Below are positions 16,603 through 27,972 of a stretch of DNA of 64,000 nt, one piece after another (position 1 is the first letter of the stretch; the number at the start of each line of letters is the position of its first letter). This stretch comes from an uncultured Elusimicrobia bacterium. Its GTDB lineage: Bacteria; Elusimicrobiota; Endomicrobiia; Endomicrobiales; CAIRNS01. The stretch is taken from positions 124,001 to 188,000 of the forward strand of contig CAIRNS010000007.1 in NCBI GenBank assembly GCA_903880015.1, in the 5' to 3' direction. Below the pieces are notes generated by a model. The model saw only the letters and a list, made by a program, of their open reading frames with translations. It searched no databases and was not told the origin of the DNA. Made by a program: the position numbers and the translations under genes.

Positions 16603-18114
16603 ATGAGACCAGAAGAATTTATAAAACAAATCGAGGAAAAATTATTTGCGGTCGCTCTGAAGCCGGAAATGATAAATCAGGGAACCGTCGAAACCGTCGC
16701 TGACGGGATTATCAAGGCCACCGGTTTGTCCGAGGCCGGGTTCGGGGAAGAAGTTTCCTTCGACAACGGTACCCGCGGACTTATTTTGAACCTCGACGAA
16801 GATTTTGTGTCGATTATCATGCTTTCCGAGTCAGAGTCCATTCACCGCGGCATGAAGGTGCGGACCACGGGACGGGTGTTGGGCGTTATGGCGTCGGAAC
16901 AGTTAATCGGGCGGGTAATCGATCCGCTGCAAAATCCGCTGGACGGCAAAGAACTTTCATCGACGGGCACGCTCTATCCGCTTGAAAAAATAGCTCCGGG
17001 CATCATCGAACGGCGTTCCGTGGACCGCCCGGTAAAGACCGGCATCACGGCCATTGACGCCATGACGCCCATCGGTCGCGGTCAGCGGGAACTTATTATC
17101 GGCGACCGCAATACCGGTAAAACAGCCATCGCTGTTGACACCATCATCAATCAAAAAAAACGCGACCTCGGACTCAAACGCGTTATTTGCATATACTGCG
17201 CTATCGGTCAGAAACGAAGCACCATCGCGCGGATAGTGGCGAAACTCAAAGAAGAAGGTGCTCTTGAATATACCATCGTTGTGGCGGGAAGCGCTTCAGA
17301 CCCCGTGGCGATGCAGTATATCGCGCCGTTCGCCGCTTGCGCAATCGGTGAATATTTCATGGATAAGGGCGAAGATGTCCTGGTCGTTTACGACGACCTG
17401 ACCAAGCACGCGTGGGCGTACCGCCAGATGTCGCTGCTGATTCGGCGTCCCGCCGGACGCGAAGCGTATCCGGGCGATATTTTTTATCTGCACTCGCGTC
17501 TGCTCGAGCGCGCTTCGCGCCTTTCCGACGAACGCGGGGGCGGCACACTGACCGCTTTGCCTATTATCGAAACTCAGGCGAACGATGTGTCCGCGTATAT
17601 TCCGACCAATGTCATTTCAATAACTGACGGCCAGATCTACCTGGAATCAGATTTGTTCAACGCCGGTATCCGTCCGGCAATCAATGTGGGTTTGTCGGTG
17701 TCGCGCGTCGGCGGCGCCGCCCAGTCGAAATCAATGAAGCAGATTGCCGGGCCTTTGCGCTTAGAGCTCGCGCAATTTAGGGAATTGCAGGCGTTTACGC
17801 AGTTCGGCAGCGACCTGGACGAGGCGACGACGAAAAAAATTGAACGGGGAAAACGGTTGATGGAATTGTTGAAACAGCCGCAATATCAACCGCTCACCGA
17901 AGTGGCGCAGGTCATCAGTATATTTGCCGCCACCTACGGATTGCTTGATGATGTGCCCGTTGAGAAAATACGAGATTTTGAAGAGAAGCTTATAGAGTTT
18001 ATTACCCTGCACAAAAAAGAGATTGCTGACCGTCTCTATAGCGGCGCGAAAATGGATGAAACGGCGATTGCTTCGCTGAAGCAGGCAATAGAAGAGTTCA
18101 AAAAAGGATACTGA
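16603..18114 (+). CDS. atpA: F0F1 ATP synthase subunit alpha
   Basis: A 503-aa regulatory nucleotide-binding subunit of F1. The Walker A motif GDRNTGKTA begins near residue 167, and the signature around [14 protein letters not shown] is present, with the arginine finger in VSRVGG. Length is normal. It sits 13 bases after atpH in the standard order. Confidence 0.98.
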   Translation: MRPEEFIKQIEEKLFAVALKPEMINQGTVETVADGIIKATGLSEAGFGEEVSFDNGTRGLILNLDEDFVSIIMLSESESIHRGMKVRTTGRVLGVMASEQLIGRVIDPLQNPLDGKELSSTGTLYPLEKIAPGIIERRSVDRPVKTGITAIDAMTPIGRGQRELIIGDRNTGKTAIAVDTIINQKKRDLGLKRVICIYCAIGQKRSTIARIVAKLKEEGALEYTIVVAGSASDPVAMQYIAPFAACAIGEYFMDKGEDVLVVYDDLTKHAWAYRQMSLLIRRPAGREAYPGDIFYLHSRLLERASRLSDERGGGTLTALPIIETQANDVSAYIPTNVISITDGQIYLESDLFNAGIRPAINVGLSVSRVGGAAQSKSMKQIAGPLRLELAQFRELQAFTQFGSDLDEATTKKIERGKRLMELLKQPQYQPLTEVAQVISIFAATYGLLDDVPVEKIRDFEEKLIEFITLHKKEIADRLYSGAKMDETAIASLKQAIEEFKKGY

Positions 18115-18177
18115 CGGCGCGGGCAGTTCCGCTCAATAAAGCGGTTGCCGCGACGATAGAGTTTTAACGGGGAATTC

Positions 18178-19017
18178 ATGGCTGAAAATCTTCAGGTCCT
18201 CAAAAAACGGATAAAGACATCTCAGAACATCGCCCAGATTGCCAAGGCGATGGAGATGATTGCCGCTTCAAAAATAAAACGTGCACAATCAGCGGTTGAA
18301 AAGAATCGCCCGTATGCGGGGAAAATTACGGAAACCGTCAAGCGTATAACGGCAACCAGTGATTTAGGCGATTTTAATCACCCCTATTTACGCGCCAACA
18401 AAGGCGGAAAAAAACTGCTCATCGTGTTTGCTCCGGACAAAGGGCTGTGCGGGGGCCTGCCGGGCAATGTGTTCCGGTTGCTTGCCGGTGCGGTAGCTTC
18501 AGGAACCGTCATCGTTGCTATCGGGAAAAAAGCGGCAAAATATTCAACGCGGTTGGGCAATCAGCTGATAGCGTCTTTTCCGATGGGGGGGGCTTTCCCC
18601 GCCTACGGCACGATTTATCCGGTCATGGAAATAATCAATCAGCAGTTTCCCGCTCAGGTTTCCCAAGTGGATATTCTTTTTACCGAATTTAAGTCGATGT
18701 TGTCGCAAACGCCGGTCGTGTATCCCTTACTGCCGGTCACGGTTCCTACCGGCGGCGCATCGGGCACCGGCAACTATCTTTTTGAACCATCGCCGTCGTC
18801 GGTATTGCAGGATCTCCTGCCGCGCTATGTCGAAGCAAAACTGTATTCAGCGATTATTCAGGCATTCACATCGGAACAAGCGGCGCGGATGGTGGCGATG
18901 AAAAACGCCAAGGATAACGCCACTGACATAAGTTATCACTTGACCAACCGCTACAATCGGTCGCGTCAGGAACGCATTACCGGTGAAATATTAGATTTAG
19001 CAAACGGCGCAGCATAA
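18178..19017 (+). CDS. atpG: F0F1 ATP synthase subunit gamma
   Basis: A 279-aa rotor shaft. The N-terminal helix with the IAKAMEMIAASK segment and the C-terminal helix with MKNAKDNATD form the coiled coil inside the alpha-beta hexamer. The CGGLPGNV loop replaces the usual CG-LN-N motif, a small deviation. A ribosome-binding site (ACGGGGA) precedes the ATG. Confidence 0.96.
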   Translation: MAENLQVLKKRIKTSQNIAQIAKAMEMIAASKIKRAQSAVEKNRPYAGKITETVKRITATSDLGDFNHPYLRANKGGKKLLIVFAPDKGLCGGLPGNVFRLLAGAVASGTVIVAIGKKAAKYSTRLGNQLIASFPMGGAFPAYGTIYPVMEIINQQFPAQVSQVDILFTEFKSMLSQTPVVYPLLPVTVPTGGASGTGNYLFEPSPSSVLQDLLPRYVEAKLYSAIIQAFTSEQAARMVAMKNAKDNATDISYHLTNRYNRSRQERITGEILDLANGAA

Positions 19018-19037
19018 TGCGCGTGAGCAATGAATAG

Positions 19038-20884
<1,847 letters not shown>

Positions 20885-20913
20885 TCAGAACGCAAATACC
20901 TAAGGAGGCAGTC

Positions 20914-21135
20914 ATGAAAGAAAAAGTTGAGAAAGCACTTGCAAAGATTCGCCCGCATTTACAGGCCGATGGCGGCGATGTGGAGCTTGTTGATGTGTCC
21001 GCTGACGGCGTCGTTAAAGTTCGTTTGACCGGTGCCTGCGGATGTTGCCCCATGTCGACGATGACAATGCAGCAGGGCATAGTCAAGACCTTGAAAAAAG
21101 AGATTCCTGAAATTAAGGATGTCCAGTCGGTATAA
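20914..21135 (+). CDS. NifU C-terminal-domain protein (Nfu-type Fe-S scaffold)
   Basis: A 73-aa stand-alone Nfu domain. The start VEKALAKIRPHLQADGGDVEL is typical, and the cluster-binding CXXC lies in GACGCCPMST (Cys-Gly-Cys-Cys, with an extra Cys inside the motif). Family members bind a [4Fe-4S] cluster between two monomers and hand it to apoproteins; the many Fe-S proteins of the hydrogenase operon are plausible clients. The ribosome-binding site AAGGAGG is strong. It lies 29 bases after atpC. Confidence 0.93.
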   Translation: MKEKVEKALAKIRPHLQADGGDVELVDVSADGVVKVRLTGACGCCPMSTMTMQQGIVKTLKKEIPEIKDVQSV

Positions 21136-21144
21136 GGGTTTGTA

Positions 21145-21633
21145 ATGCTCATCGGCGTTGTTGCTGACACCCACGAGAATATGCCCCTGATAGCTAAAGC
21201 GGTGGCGTATTTTAATCAACAGAAAGTGGATCTGGTTATCCATGCCGGAGATATTATTTCGCCGATATGTGCGCTCCTTTTGGAAAAACTGGAAGCGCCT
21301 GTAGCGGCGGTGTTCGGCAATAACGACGGCGACCACGCGCTGTGGCAGGAAAAAATTAAGAACTTCGGCGAGATCCATGATGCTCCGTGGGCGTATGTCC
21401 GCCAGGGTTATTCGTTTCTGGTGATGCACGAGCCGCGGGATATCGATCGTGAAGCGGCGTCGCAAAAATACGATGCCATTATTTACGGGCATTTGCACCG
21501 CGTTGACCGGCGCGTCATAGGCAAAACGCTTATTATCAATCCCGGCGAGTGCGGCGGCTGGCAGTATGGTCGTCACACGGTTGCGTTGCTCCGTTTTCCT
21601 GAACGCACTGCCGAGATTGTCGATCTTGATTGA
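21145..21633 (+). CDS. YfcE/MJ0936-type metallophosphoesterase
   Basis: A 162-aa calcineurin-like phosphoesterase of the small YfcE group. Metal-binding motifs in order: VADTHEN, HAGD, FGNND and YGHLHR, all intact. Family members hydrolyse phosphodiesters in vitro; natural substrates are mostly unknown. It starts nine bases after the NifU-domain gene. Its stop codon lies inside the -35 box of the tRNA-Met promoter. Confidence 0.9.
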   Translation: MLIGVVADTHENMPLIAKAVAYFNQQKVDLVIHAGDIISPICALLLEKLEAPVAAVFGNNDGDHALWQEKIKNFGEIHDAPWAYVRQGYSFLVMHEPRDIDREAASQKYDAIIYGHLHRVDRRVIGKTLIINPGECGGWQYGRHTVALLRFPERTAEIVDLD

Positions 21634-21658
21634 CCGTTTTCATCCTTTTTGTTACTAT
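21630..21658 (+). promoter_or_regulatory. Promoter for tRNA-Met (and the epimerase gene)
   Basis: TTGACC (21630-21635), 17-base spacer, TACTAT (21653-21658), 18 bases upstream of the tRNA. Confidence 0.65.
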
Positions 21659-21676
21659 TAGCACTCAAACGAAAAC

Positions 21677-21749
<73 letters not shown>

Positions 21750-21758
21750 TTTATTTTT

Positions 21759-22727
21759 ATGAAAAAAATACTTCTTACCGGCGCCGCCGGATTTATCGGC
21801 AGTAAGACAGCTGAAACCCTTGTTCAGCAAGGGTACGCGGTGGTCGGTATAGATAACCTCAACGACTATTATGATGTCCGGCTCAAGAAATACCGCCTTA
21901 CCCAGTTAAAAAAACTGCCGCACTTCACCTTCCTCAAAGGCGACATCGAAAATAACCGATTTTTAGCCACACTGTTTCGCATCCATCGTTTTGACGCTGT
22001 CATTAATCTTGCCGCGCGGGCCGGGGTGCGTTACAGCATGGAAAATCCGTTCGTGTACATGACGACCAACGCTCTGGGGACATTGAATCTTCTGGATATG
22101 TGCCGACGGCACGCGGTCAAAAAGTTTGTTCTTGCGTCGACATCGTCGCTCTATGCCGGACAGAAAATGCCTTTTTCCGAAACGCTGGCGGTCAATACCC
22201 CGATTTCTCCCTACGCGGCTTCCAAGAAAGCCGCTGAATCCATGTGTTACAGTTACCACTATCTTTACGGCATCGATGTGACGATACTGCGCTATTTTAC
22301 CGTCTATGGTCCCGCCGGGCGGCCGGACATGAGCATTTTCCGGTTCATTAAATGGATTGATGAGGGTAAACCCATAGAACTTTTTGGCGACGGCAGTCAA
22401 AGTCGAGATTTTACCTATGTTGACGACATCGCCCGCGGCACGGTTGCGGCGCTTAAGAAGACATCGTTTGCCGTTATAAATCTCGGCGGGAACCGCCCGT
22501 ATGCATTGTCGGAAGCCATTTCCTTCATAGAACAAAATCTCGGCAAAAAGGTTCGCCAAAAACGGTTGCCGTTCCATATCGCGGACATCAAGGCGACTTG
22601 GGCTGATATCCGTCAGGCAAAAAAACTTCTCGGCTGGAAACCCTCCGTCCCTCTTGCCGAAGGCATCAGGCGAACCGTTCAATGGTACCGCGACAACAAA
22701 ACATGGCTCGCAGATATCCAGCTGTAA
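21759..22727 (+). CDS. NAD-dependent nucleotide-sugar epimerase (UDP-glucuronate 4-epimerase-like)
   Basis: A 322-aa extended short-chain dehydrogenase. The Rossmann motif is GAAGFIGS, the catalytic Ser/Thr region is ASTSSLYAG, and the active-site YXXXK is in YAASK. The segment IDNLNDYYDVRLK and the RYFTVYGPAGRPDM motif match UDP-glucuronate/UDP-galactose 4-epimerases, GAE-like in particular. It would supply a sugar donor for surface glycans such as those handled by the genes at 8-14 kb. The ATG is nine bases after the tRNA-Met 3' end, with no room for a ribosome-binding site, so the mRNA is likely cut from a tRNA co-transcript. Confidence 0.9.
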   Translation: MKKILLTGAAGFIGSKTAETLVQQGYAVVGIDNLNDYYDVRLKKYRLTQLKKLPHFTFLKGDIENNRFLATLFRIHRFDAVINLAARAGVRYSMENPFVYMTTNALGTLNLLDMCRRHAVKKFVLASTSSLYAGQKMPFSETLAVNTPISPYAASKKAAESMCYSYHYLYGIDVTILRYFTVYGPAGRPDMSIFRFIKWIDEGKPIELFGDGSQSRDFTYVDDIARGTVAALKKTSFAVINLGGNRPYALSEAISFIEQNLGKKVRQKRLPFHIADIKATWADIRQAKKLLGWKPSVPLAEGIRRTVQWYRDNKTWLADIQL

Positions 22728-22800
22728 TTCCTTAGTTCTTTCCTGTCATCCCTGAAATCCCCTGTCTTTGATTGCCTTCTTTAGTTTGTCATCTCTTGCT

Positions 22801-22888
22801 TGTCATCCCCGAATGATTGTATCGGGGATATGGTTTTATATTATGAAAGGCAAACACCATATTCCCGATAACCCCCTCGGGAATGACC
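22801..22888. repeat. Inverted pair of 'TCATCCCCGA' hairpin repeats
   Basis: Left unit (22801-22833): ATCCCCGA (22805-22812) pairs with TCGGGGAT (22822-22829). Right unit: TTCCCGA (22862-22868) pairs with TCGGGAA (22877-22883); read on the other strand it repeats the left unit including the flanking GTCAT and ATATGG. A third copy is at 56066-56097. The arrangement resembles REP pairs. Confidence 0.85.
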
Positions 22889-22943
22889 GATGAATGACAT
22901 CCTCGCGAATGATAGGTGACTGTTTTGCTCCCCCAAGAATTAT

Positions 22944-22970
22944 GTAGGGGCGGGCCTTGCGTCCGCCCGC
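22944..22970 (+). repeat. GC-rich hairpin repeat, copy 3
   Basis: Full-length copy of the family described at 14417, with both stem halves intact. Confidence 0.85.
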
Positions 22971-23097
22971 TCATGACGATTTTCATTAACATGCTTATGC
23001 TGTCTTTGCGGTAGAAATGTGTTCCCATAATCCATCGTCCCAGTTGAAGTGCACTATGAAAATATGATAGGATTACGAAAATATACAGGAGTGTACT

Positions 23098-24471
23098 ATG
23101 CTTAAATTCAACAAACACCGCCGGACGCTGGAACAGGAAGAATATCATTACGAACTGCAGGATGTCGCTGAACCCAATCTTTTCCGGGCCACCTTCCCCT
23201 ATACCGACATTCCCAAAATACCGTTTAACAACCGCGTCGTCCCCATGAATCCTCCCGAGGAAATCTGGATGACGGATACGACCTTTCGCGACGGACAGCA
23301 GGCGTTGCCGCCGTTTACCGTTGAGCAGATTGTAGATTTGTTCGTTTTGATGCACCGCTTAGGCGGCCCGCAGGGGATGATTCGCCAGACGGAGTTCTTC
23401 CTGTATTCCGACAAGGACAAAAAAGCAGTGCGCGCCTGTATGGAAAAAGGATTGCGGTATCCTGAAATAACAGCATGGATACGCGCGATGAAAAGCGATT
23501 TTCATATTGTCAAAGAAATGGGGTTAAAGGAGACCGGCATATTAACCTCCTGCTCCGATTATCATATTTATTTAAAGCTCAAGAAAACCCGGCGGGAAGC
23601 GCTGGACATGTATCTTGATATCGTCAGAGCGGCCTTGGAAGAGGGGATTGTTCCGCGCTGTCATTTCGAGGACATCACCCGGGCTGATTTTTACGGTTTT
23701 GTTATCCCGTTCGCGCGGGCGTTGATGAAATTATCAAAAGAAGCGAAGATACCTATTAAGATCCGGGCCTGCGATACGCTGGGGTTCGGCGTTGCGTACC
23801 CGGGCGCGGCCCTCCCGCGCAATGTCGACGGCATTATGTACGGGCTCACCACGCTTGCCGATGTCCCTTCGGCATGGATCGAATGGCACGGGCACAATGA
23901 TTTTTACCGCGGGTTGACCAATGCGACCTTTGCCTGGCTTTACGGCTGCGGAGCGATTAACGGTACCCTTCTGGGCATAGGTGAGCGGACCGGAAACACT
24001 CCCATCGAAGCGTTGTGCATCGAGTACACTGCTTTGCGCGGGACAAGGCACGGCATGGATTTGTCCGTTATCACTGAAATCGCGCGGTATTTTGAAGATG
24101 TCATCGGATACAAGATTCCTCCGATGCAGCCATTTGTCGGGGCGCATTTCAATGTTACCCGCGCGGGTATTCACGCCGACGGTCTTCTCAAAGACCAGGA
24201 AATCTATAATGTTTTTGACACACAAACGATTCTCAACCGGGCGCCGGATGTGGCCATCACTGACCGCTCGGGGCTGGCCGGTATTGCGTTCTGGCTCAAT
24301 ACGCAGCTCCTTAAAGAGAAAAAGATTGAAAAAGGGCACCCCGGAATCGCCAGGATAAAGGACTGGATTGATGAACAATTTTCCGCCGGAAGAGTCAATG
24401 TGGTCTCGGATGAGGAAATGCTGGATTTGGTTAAAAAGTACATTCCTGAATATTATCCGAACCATAAGTAA
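23098..24471 (+). CDS. Homocitrate/isopropylmalate-synthase family enzyme, likely Re-citrate synthase type
   Basis: A 457-aa HMGL-like TIM-barrel enzyme that condenses an acyl-CoA with a 2-oxoacid. The metal-binding start of the barrel is TDTTFRDGQQ; HFEDITRADFYG, RACDTLGFG and the HGHNDF metal ligands follow. The opening ELQDVAEPNLFR and the EIWMTDTTFRDG context fit the subgroup containing the anaerobic Re-citrate synthases rather than LeuA, and the C-terminal leucine-sensing domain of LeuA is absent. If so, it makes citrate from oxaloacetate and acetyl-CoA with Re stereochemistry, giving glutamate in an anaerobe. No classical citrate synthase is in this window. Family is certain; exact substrate is inferred. 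Confidence 0.8.
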   Translation: MLKFNKHRRTLEQEEYHYELQDVAEPNLFRATFPYTDIPKIPFNNRVVPMNPPEEIWMTDTTFRDGQQALPPFTVEQIVDLFVLMHRLGGPQGMIRQTEFFLYSDKDKKAVRACMEKGLRYPEITAWIRAMKSDFHIVKEMGLKETGILTSCSDYHIYLKLKKTRREALDMYLDIVRAALEEGIVPRCHFEDITRADFYGFVIPFARALMKLSKEAKIPIKIRACDTLGFGVAYPGAALPRNVDGIMYGLTTLADVPSAWIEWHGHNDFYRGLTNATFAWLYGCGAINGTLLGIGERTGNTPIEALCIEYTALRGTRHGMDLSVITEIARYFEDVIGYKIPPMQPFVGAHFNVTRAGIHADGLLKDQEIYNVFDTQTILNRAPDVAITDRSGLAGIAFWLNTQLLKEKKIEKGHPGIARIKDWIDEQFSAGRVNVVSDEEMLDLVKKYIPEYYPNHK

Positions 24472-26191
24472 TCAGCATGTTTCTCTCCGTTATAAGTTCA
24501 TATCGATAGTTATCCTTGCCATTGTCCTGCCGGCGCTGTTTTTCGGGATAATCCTCACATCAATCAGCCGTTCCGCGCTGCGCGAATCTATCTTTCACCG
24601 CCAGCAGGAAACTGTTCAGCGCCTGGCTGACCGCATCAACGCCCAGCTGGAATACCATCACAAGATTCTCCTTGCCCGTCAAAACATAGGAACTTCATCC
24701 CGTCGCAATCAGTTAAATGCCGCCGCTGATATCCTGTCGCAGGGGACGGCGTTTTCCGCGGTCACCCTGACCGGCGGCCGCGGCCAGGAGTTGTGGCAGT
24801 ACCGCCGCGGGTCCGGCCTTGTCCGCTCGGCGCGTTTGCTTTCGCGTGGACAGATGTCTGGCGGGAAATCAACCATCAGCCGTGTTTATTTTTCCGGGCA
24901 GGACAATCCGTATATTATCTTATCCGTCCCCCTTCCCGGGAAAAACGGCGTTTTGTCGGCGAAACTTGATTTTGAACAGCTCTGGCAATGGATAGCGGAA
25001 GTCAAAGTGGGCGATACCGGACAGGTATTTATCGTCGACAAAAAAGGGAATCTTATCGCCCACAAAGAGCCCGAGCGGGTGCGTGCTCACAGTAATTTCA
25101 GCAATCTCCCCGTGGTCAGAGATTTTATTACCCAGCAGGCAATTGCATCTTCGAAGGACTGGCGGGAATACAGCGACGAGCGGGGAGAGTCCGTCGTCGC
25201 GTTGTACCAGGTCATTGCGCGGTTGGGGTGGGCTGTGGTCATTCAAATATCTTCGGACGAAGTGTACGCGCCCCTGCGGTCTATGTACCGAACCGTTGTT
25301 TTTTGGACACTTTTTTGGAGCGGCGTATTTCTGTTTTTCGGATATCATTTAGTCGAGCGCATTGTCCATCCGTTGCTGCTGTTGCAGACCGGAACGGAAC
25401 AGATTGCTCGGGGAAAACTGGATATATCGCTTGACATCCATACCGGCGATGAAGTTGAAATGCTGGCGAAAAATTTCGTGCGGATGGCAACTGCTTTACG
25501 GCAGTCGGAGACCATGAAACAAAATCTTACCGGCATGATAGTTCATGATTTAAAAAGTCCGCTCAGCGGCATCATGGGAAGTTTGGATTATCTTGAATCT
25601 GGTTTGTTGGGCGATATCAGCGACGATCAGAAAAAGATTATTTCCCTGGCAAAAAAATCAAGCGAGACGATGCTGGTGATGGTGCAGAACCTTCTGGATG
25701 TTGCCAAAATGGAAGAGGGTAAACTGGAACTGCGTAAGGAAGCCGTTAATCTCGGGCTTCTCATTGAAGAGCGGGTCAGCCAGTACGAGGCGCTTGCGGT
25801 AAGCGAACGCAAGACGATTACCGCCGTCATCGACCCGGGCTTGCCGGTTGTTTCTGTCGAACGGCATCTCATTGAACGGGTACTCAATAATCTTTTGAGT
25901 AACGCGGTCAACCACACCTTTTCCGGAGGTGTCATAACGATCGCCGCACGGCAGGCAGACGGGATGGTAGAGATGCGGGTTGAAGATAACGGGGCAGGGA
26001 TACCGCCCGAATATCTCGATACTATCTTTGAAAAATTTGTTCAGGTAGAACGGCGCCAGGCAAAGCTCAGGACCGGCGCAGGGCTGGGGCTTACCTTTTG
26101 CAAAATGGTTATCGAGACGCACGGAGGAAAAATCCGTGTGGAAAGCTGCTTAAAAAAAGGGAGCGCGTTCATTTTTACCGTACCCATATGA
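24398..26191 (+). CDS. Membrane sensor histidine kinase (Cache-HAMP-HisKA-HATPase)
   Basis: About 597 aa from ATG 24398 (GGAAGAG just upstream); an ATG at 24368 is also possible. Either start overlaps the preceding gene by 74-104 bases. Order: membrane helix near residues 40-65, periplasmic Cache-type sensor domain (signature VGDTGQVFIVDKKGNLI), second helix near 300-320, HAMP linker, H-box with phospho-acceptor His383 in VHDLKSPLSG, then N (LLSNAVNH), G1 (DNGAGIP) and G2 (GAGLGL) boxes. It detects a small molecule outside the inner membrane. No response regulator is adjacent. Coupling to the citrate-synthase-type gene upstream hints at a metabolic signal; that is inference. Confidence 0.9.
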   Translation: MWSRMRKCWIWLKSTFLNIIRTISNQHVSLRYKFISIVILAIVLPALFFGIILTSISRSALRESIFHRQQETVQRLADRINAQLEYHHKILLARQNIGTSSRRNQLNAAADILSQGTAFSAVTLTGGRGQELWQYRRGSGLVRSARLLSRGQMSGGKSTISRVYFSGQDNPYIILSVPLPGKNGVLSAKLDFEQLWQWIAEVKVGDTGQVFIVDKKGNLIAHKEPERVRAHSNFSNLPVVRDFITQQAIASSKDWREYSDERGESVVALYQVIARLGWAVVIQISSDEVYAPLRSMYRTVVFWTLFWSGVFLFFGYHLVERIVHPLLLLQTGTEQIARGKLDISLDIHTGDEVEMLAKNFVRMATALRQSETMKQNLTGMIVHDLKSPLSGIMGSLDYLESGLLGDISDDQKKIISLAKKSSETMLVMVQNLLDVAKMEEGKLELRKEAVNLGLLIEERVSQYEALAVSERKTITAVIDPGLPVVSVERHLIERVLNNLLSNAVNHTFSGGVITIAARQADGMVEMRVEDNGAGIPPEYLDTIFEKFVQVERRQAKLRTGAGLGLTFCKMVIETHGGKIRVESCLKKGSAFIFTVPI

Positions 26192-27810
26192 AAAAATTAT
26201 TATTCGCATATCCTCACAAGAACCTTGCGTCGCCGGCGATATGTTTCGTCCGCGCGGTAGGTATTGTTTTTCTTCTGGCGGGAACGCTTCTCGGCGCCGC
26301 CAAAAAAATCGTCATTATTGCTGACTATGGCATGCGCCCGCCGACACCCGCGGTCGTTGACATGCTTCTTAAGACGCCTGCTTTGAAAATCAGTATTGCG
26401 TGGCCTGCGTCTGTCGTCCCTTCAGCAAAAATGCTGGAATTGGTTCGCCGGGGACAGGTAGCGCCCCTGATGACTATCGTTGATGAACCGTTATTGGCGG
26501 TTATCGACCAATCGGACGCCCGTGATATTGTTGCGCGGACGCGGGAGTGGTTTGAAGGATATTTCCCCGCGAGCGATGCGGGGATGTATGTCCGTTCAGG
26601 GGCGTATTCAGAGGCACTTATTTCCTCACTCGCTCGCTGGGGAGCCGGTGATATTGTCATGGGGAATATTCCTGCCGCCGCTCAGGGGCAGGGTTTTGCC
26701 GCGCGGGTCGGGGAGAACAATGTCCTTCTGACGGGAACCGGGGCATTCGCAACCACTGATGAATGCTGGCAGCACGTAGAATCAAGCACTGCCGGCGTTG
26801 CCGTTATCACGCTGCGCGATGCGGCGATGCTGACCCCGGCGTTCTTTGCTTCTCTCAATGAAAAACTACAGCTTGACCCTTCCGTGAACGCGACACTTCC
26901 GAGTGACCCTTTACTGCCGACGAGCGGCGGCATACCCCCCGGGTGGTTGATGACTGAGGACGAAATCAGGGGAGCATTTCCGCCTACACTGCGGGACAAG
27001 GTTTTCGATGCGAGATCGGCCATTGAAGAGTATAAAAATTCGGGAGAAGCCGTCGTCGAAAAAATAAAGATGGCGCGCGGCGAATTGTATCATGCGTACT
27101 CCTTCGCTTTTATCCGTCAGGTCCAGGACGGGACCGATCCGAATGCGGAGCTGGCATTTACCGCGGGATTGCGCAATATGTACCGTCTGATTGGAAAACC
27201 GTTTCCCGTCGAATCCTCAGTGATCCGCGCTTCTCTTGCTCCGGTGCCGTCAGGGTCGTCTCTTTCCATTGAGTGCAGCAGCACCAGTTTGATTTTTCGC
27301 GGCATCGCTCGTGATACGACGACGCTGAGCATTGAATCCCTGAGCGTAATCCTCGACAGCGCCGTGGTCAGTTATCGGGTTAATCTCAGCACTTCCGCAT
27401 GGGCGTCCGCGCCGGTCATCGACATTTATATTGATATGAATAACCAGCGTGGCGCCGGCTTAACCAATCTTTTGCCGGGGCCCGCGGCGTTCTTGGTTGA
27501 GGAAAATGGCTGGGAACTGGCTATTCGCATGGATCGCTATCAAATTGCACTTTATCGTGCCGGACGCGGGGGGCCAGTATTAATGAAAACTTTCAGGGTA
27601 GGCAGGCCATACCAAGTTGATATCCCCCGGACAGTGTTCCGGGGAAATCCTCTGGCCTGGTGGTATCAGGCGGTTGTCATGGTGCGCGGATCTGTCGGTG
27701 AACCATGGAATATTCTTGATTTTCTGAGTCCTACCTCAACACAAAAACAGCGCATATTCGCTAAACCACCGCTTCAGTTGCCGGCCATCCAATACCAAAA
27801 TCCGCAATAA
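26188..27810 (+). CDS. Exported protein of unknown function with C-terminal DOMON/glucodextranase-C-like domain
   Basis: A 540-aa protein from ATG 26188, which overlaps the kinase stop (ATGA). An N-terminal hydrophobic segment (about residues 20-36, ending LLGAAK) is a signal peptide or anchor. Residues about 35-330 form an alpha/beta domain with motifs VIIADYGMRPP and MTIVDEPLL that could be a divergent polysaccharide-deacetylase- or GH57-like barrel; I do not recognise it securely. Residues about 375-530 look like a beta-sandwich with IDIYIDMNNQRGAG, close to the glucodextranase C-terminal/DOMON type that binds sugars or haem. Tight coupling to the sensor kinase suggests a secreted partner or ligand-binding component. 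Confidence 0.6.
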   Translation: MKKLLFAYPHKNLASPAICFVRAVGIVFLLAGTLLGAAKKIVIIADYGMRPPTPAVVDMLLKTPALKISIAWPASVVPSAKMLELVRRGQVAPLMTIVDEPLLAVIDQSDARDIVARTREWFEGYFPASDAGMYVRSGAYSEALISSLARWGAGDIVMGNIPAAAQGQGFAARVGENNVLLTGTGAFATTDECWQHVESSTAGVAVITLRDAAMLTPAFFASLNEKLQLDPSVNATLPSDPLLPTSGGIPPGWLMTEDEIRGAFPPTLRDKVFDARSAIEEYKNSGEAVVEKIKMARGELYHAYSFAFIRQVQDGTDPNAELAFTAGLRNMYRLIGKPFPVESSVIRASLAPVPSGSSLSIECSSTSLIFRGIARDTTTLSIESLSVILDSAVVSYRVNLSTSAWASAPVIDIYIDMNNQRGAGLTNLLPGPAAFLVEENGWELAIRMDRYQIALYRAGRGGPVLMKTFRVGRPYQVDIPRTVFRGNPLAWWYQAVVMVRGSVGEPWNILDFLSPTSTQKQRIFAKPPLQLPAIQYQNPQ

Positions 27811-27910
27811 ATCCACCGCCCATTTTCTGCGCATAATGCCATACCATGCCCCGGGCAAACCCGCATCCCCGATGGTTTTTTGATGAAATCAAACCTTGTT
27901 GTGCTATTTG

Positions 27911-27938
27911 TACGGGCGGACGCACGGCCCGCCCCTAC
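27911..27938 (-). repeat. GC-rich hairpin repeat, copy 4
   Basis: Inverse-orientation copy, lying in the 162-base gap between two converging genes where it could serve as a bidirectional transcript end. Confidence 0.8.
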
Positions 27939-27972
27939 GATACAAAATGGTATGCAATGGCGATAGATAAAT

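Larger units (their letters stand above)
22728..23097. other. Gap filled with hairpin repeats
   Basis: No gene is supported. It contains an inverted pair of the 'GTCATCCCCGA...TCGGGGATATGG' repeat (22801-22833 and about 22858-22888), then a GC-rich hairpin repeat (22944-22970) and AT-richer sequence leading to the ribosome-binding site AGGAG of the next gene. Confidence 0.7.
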
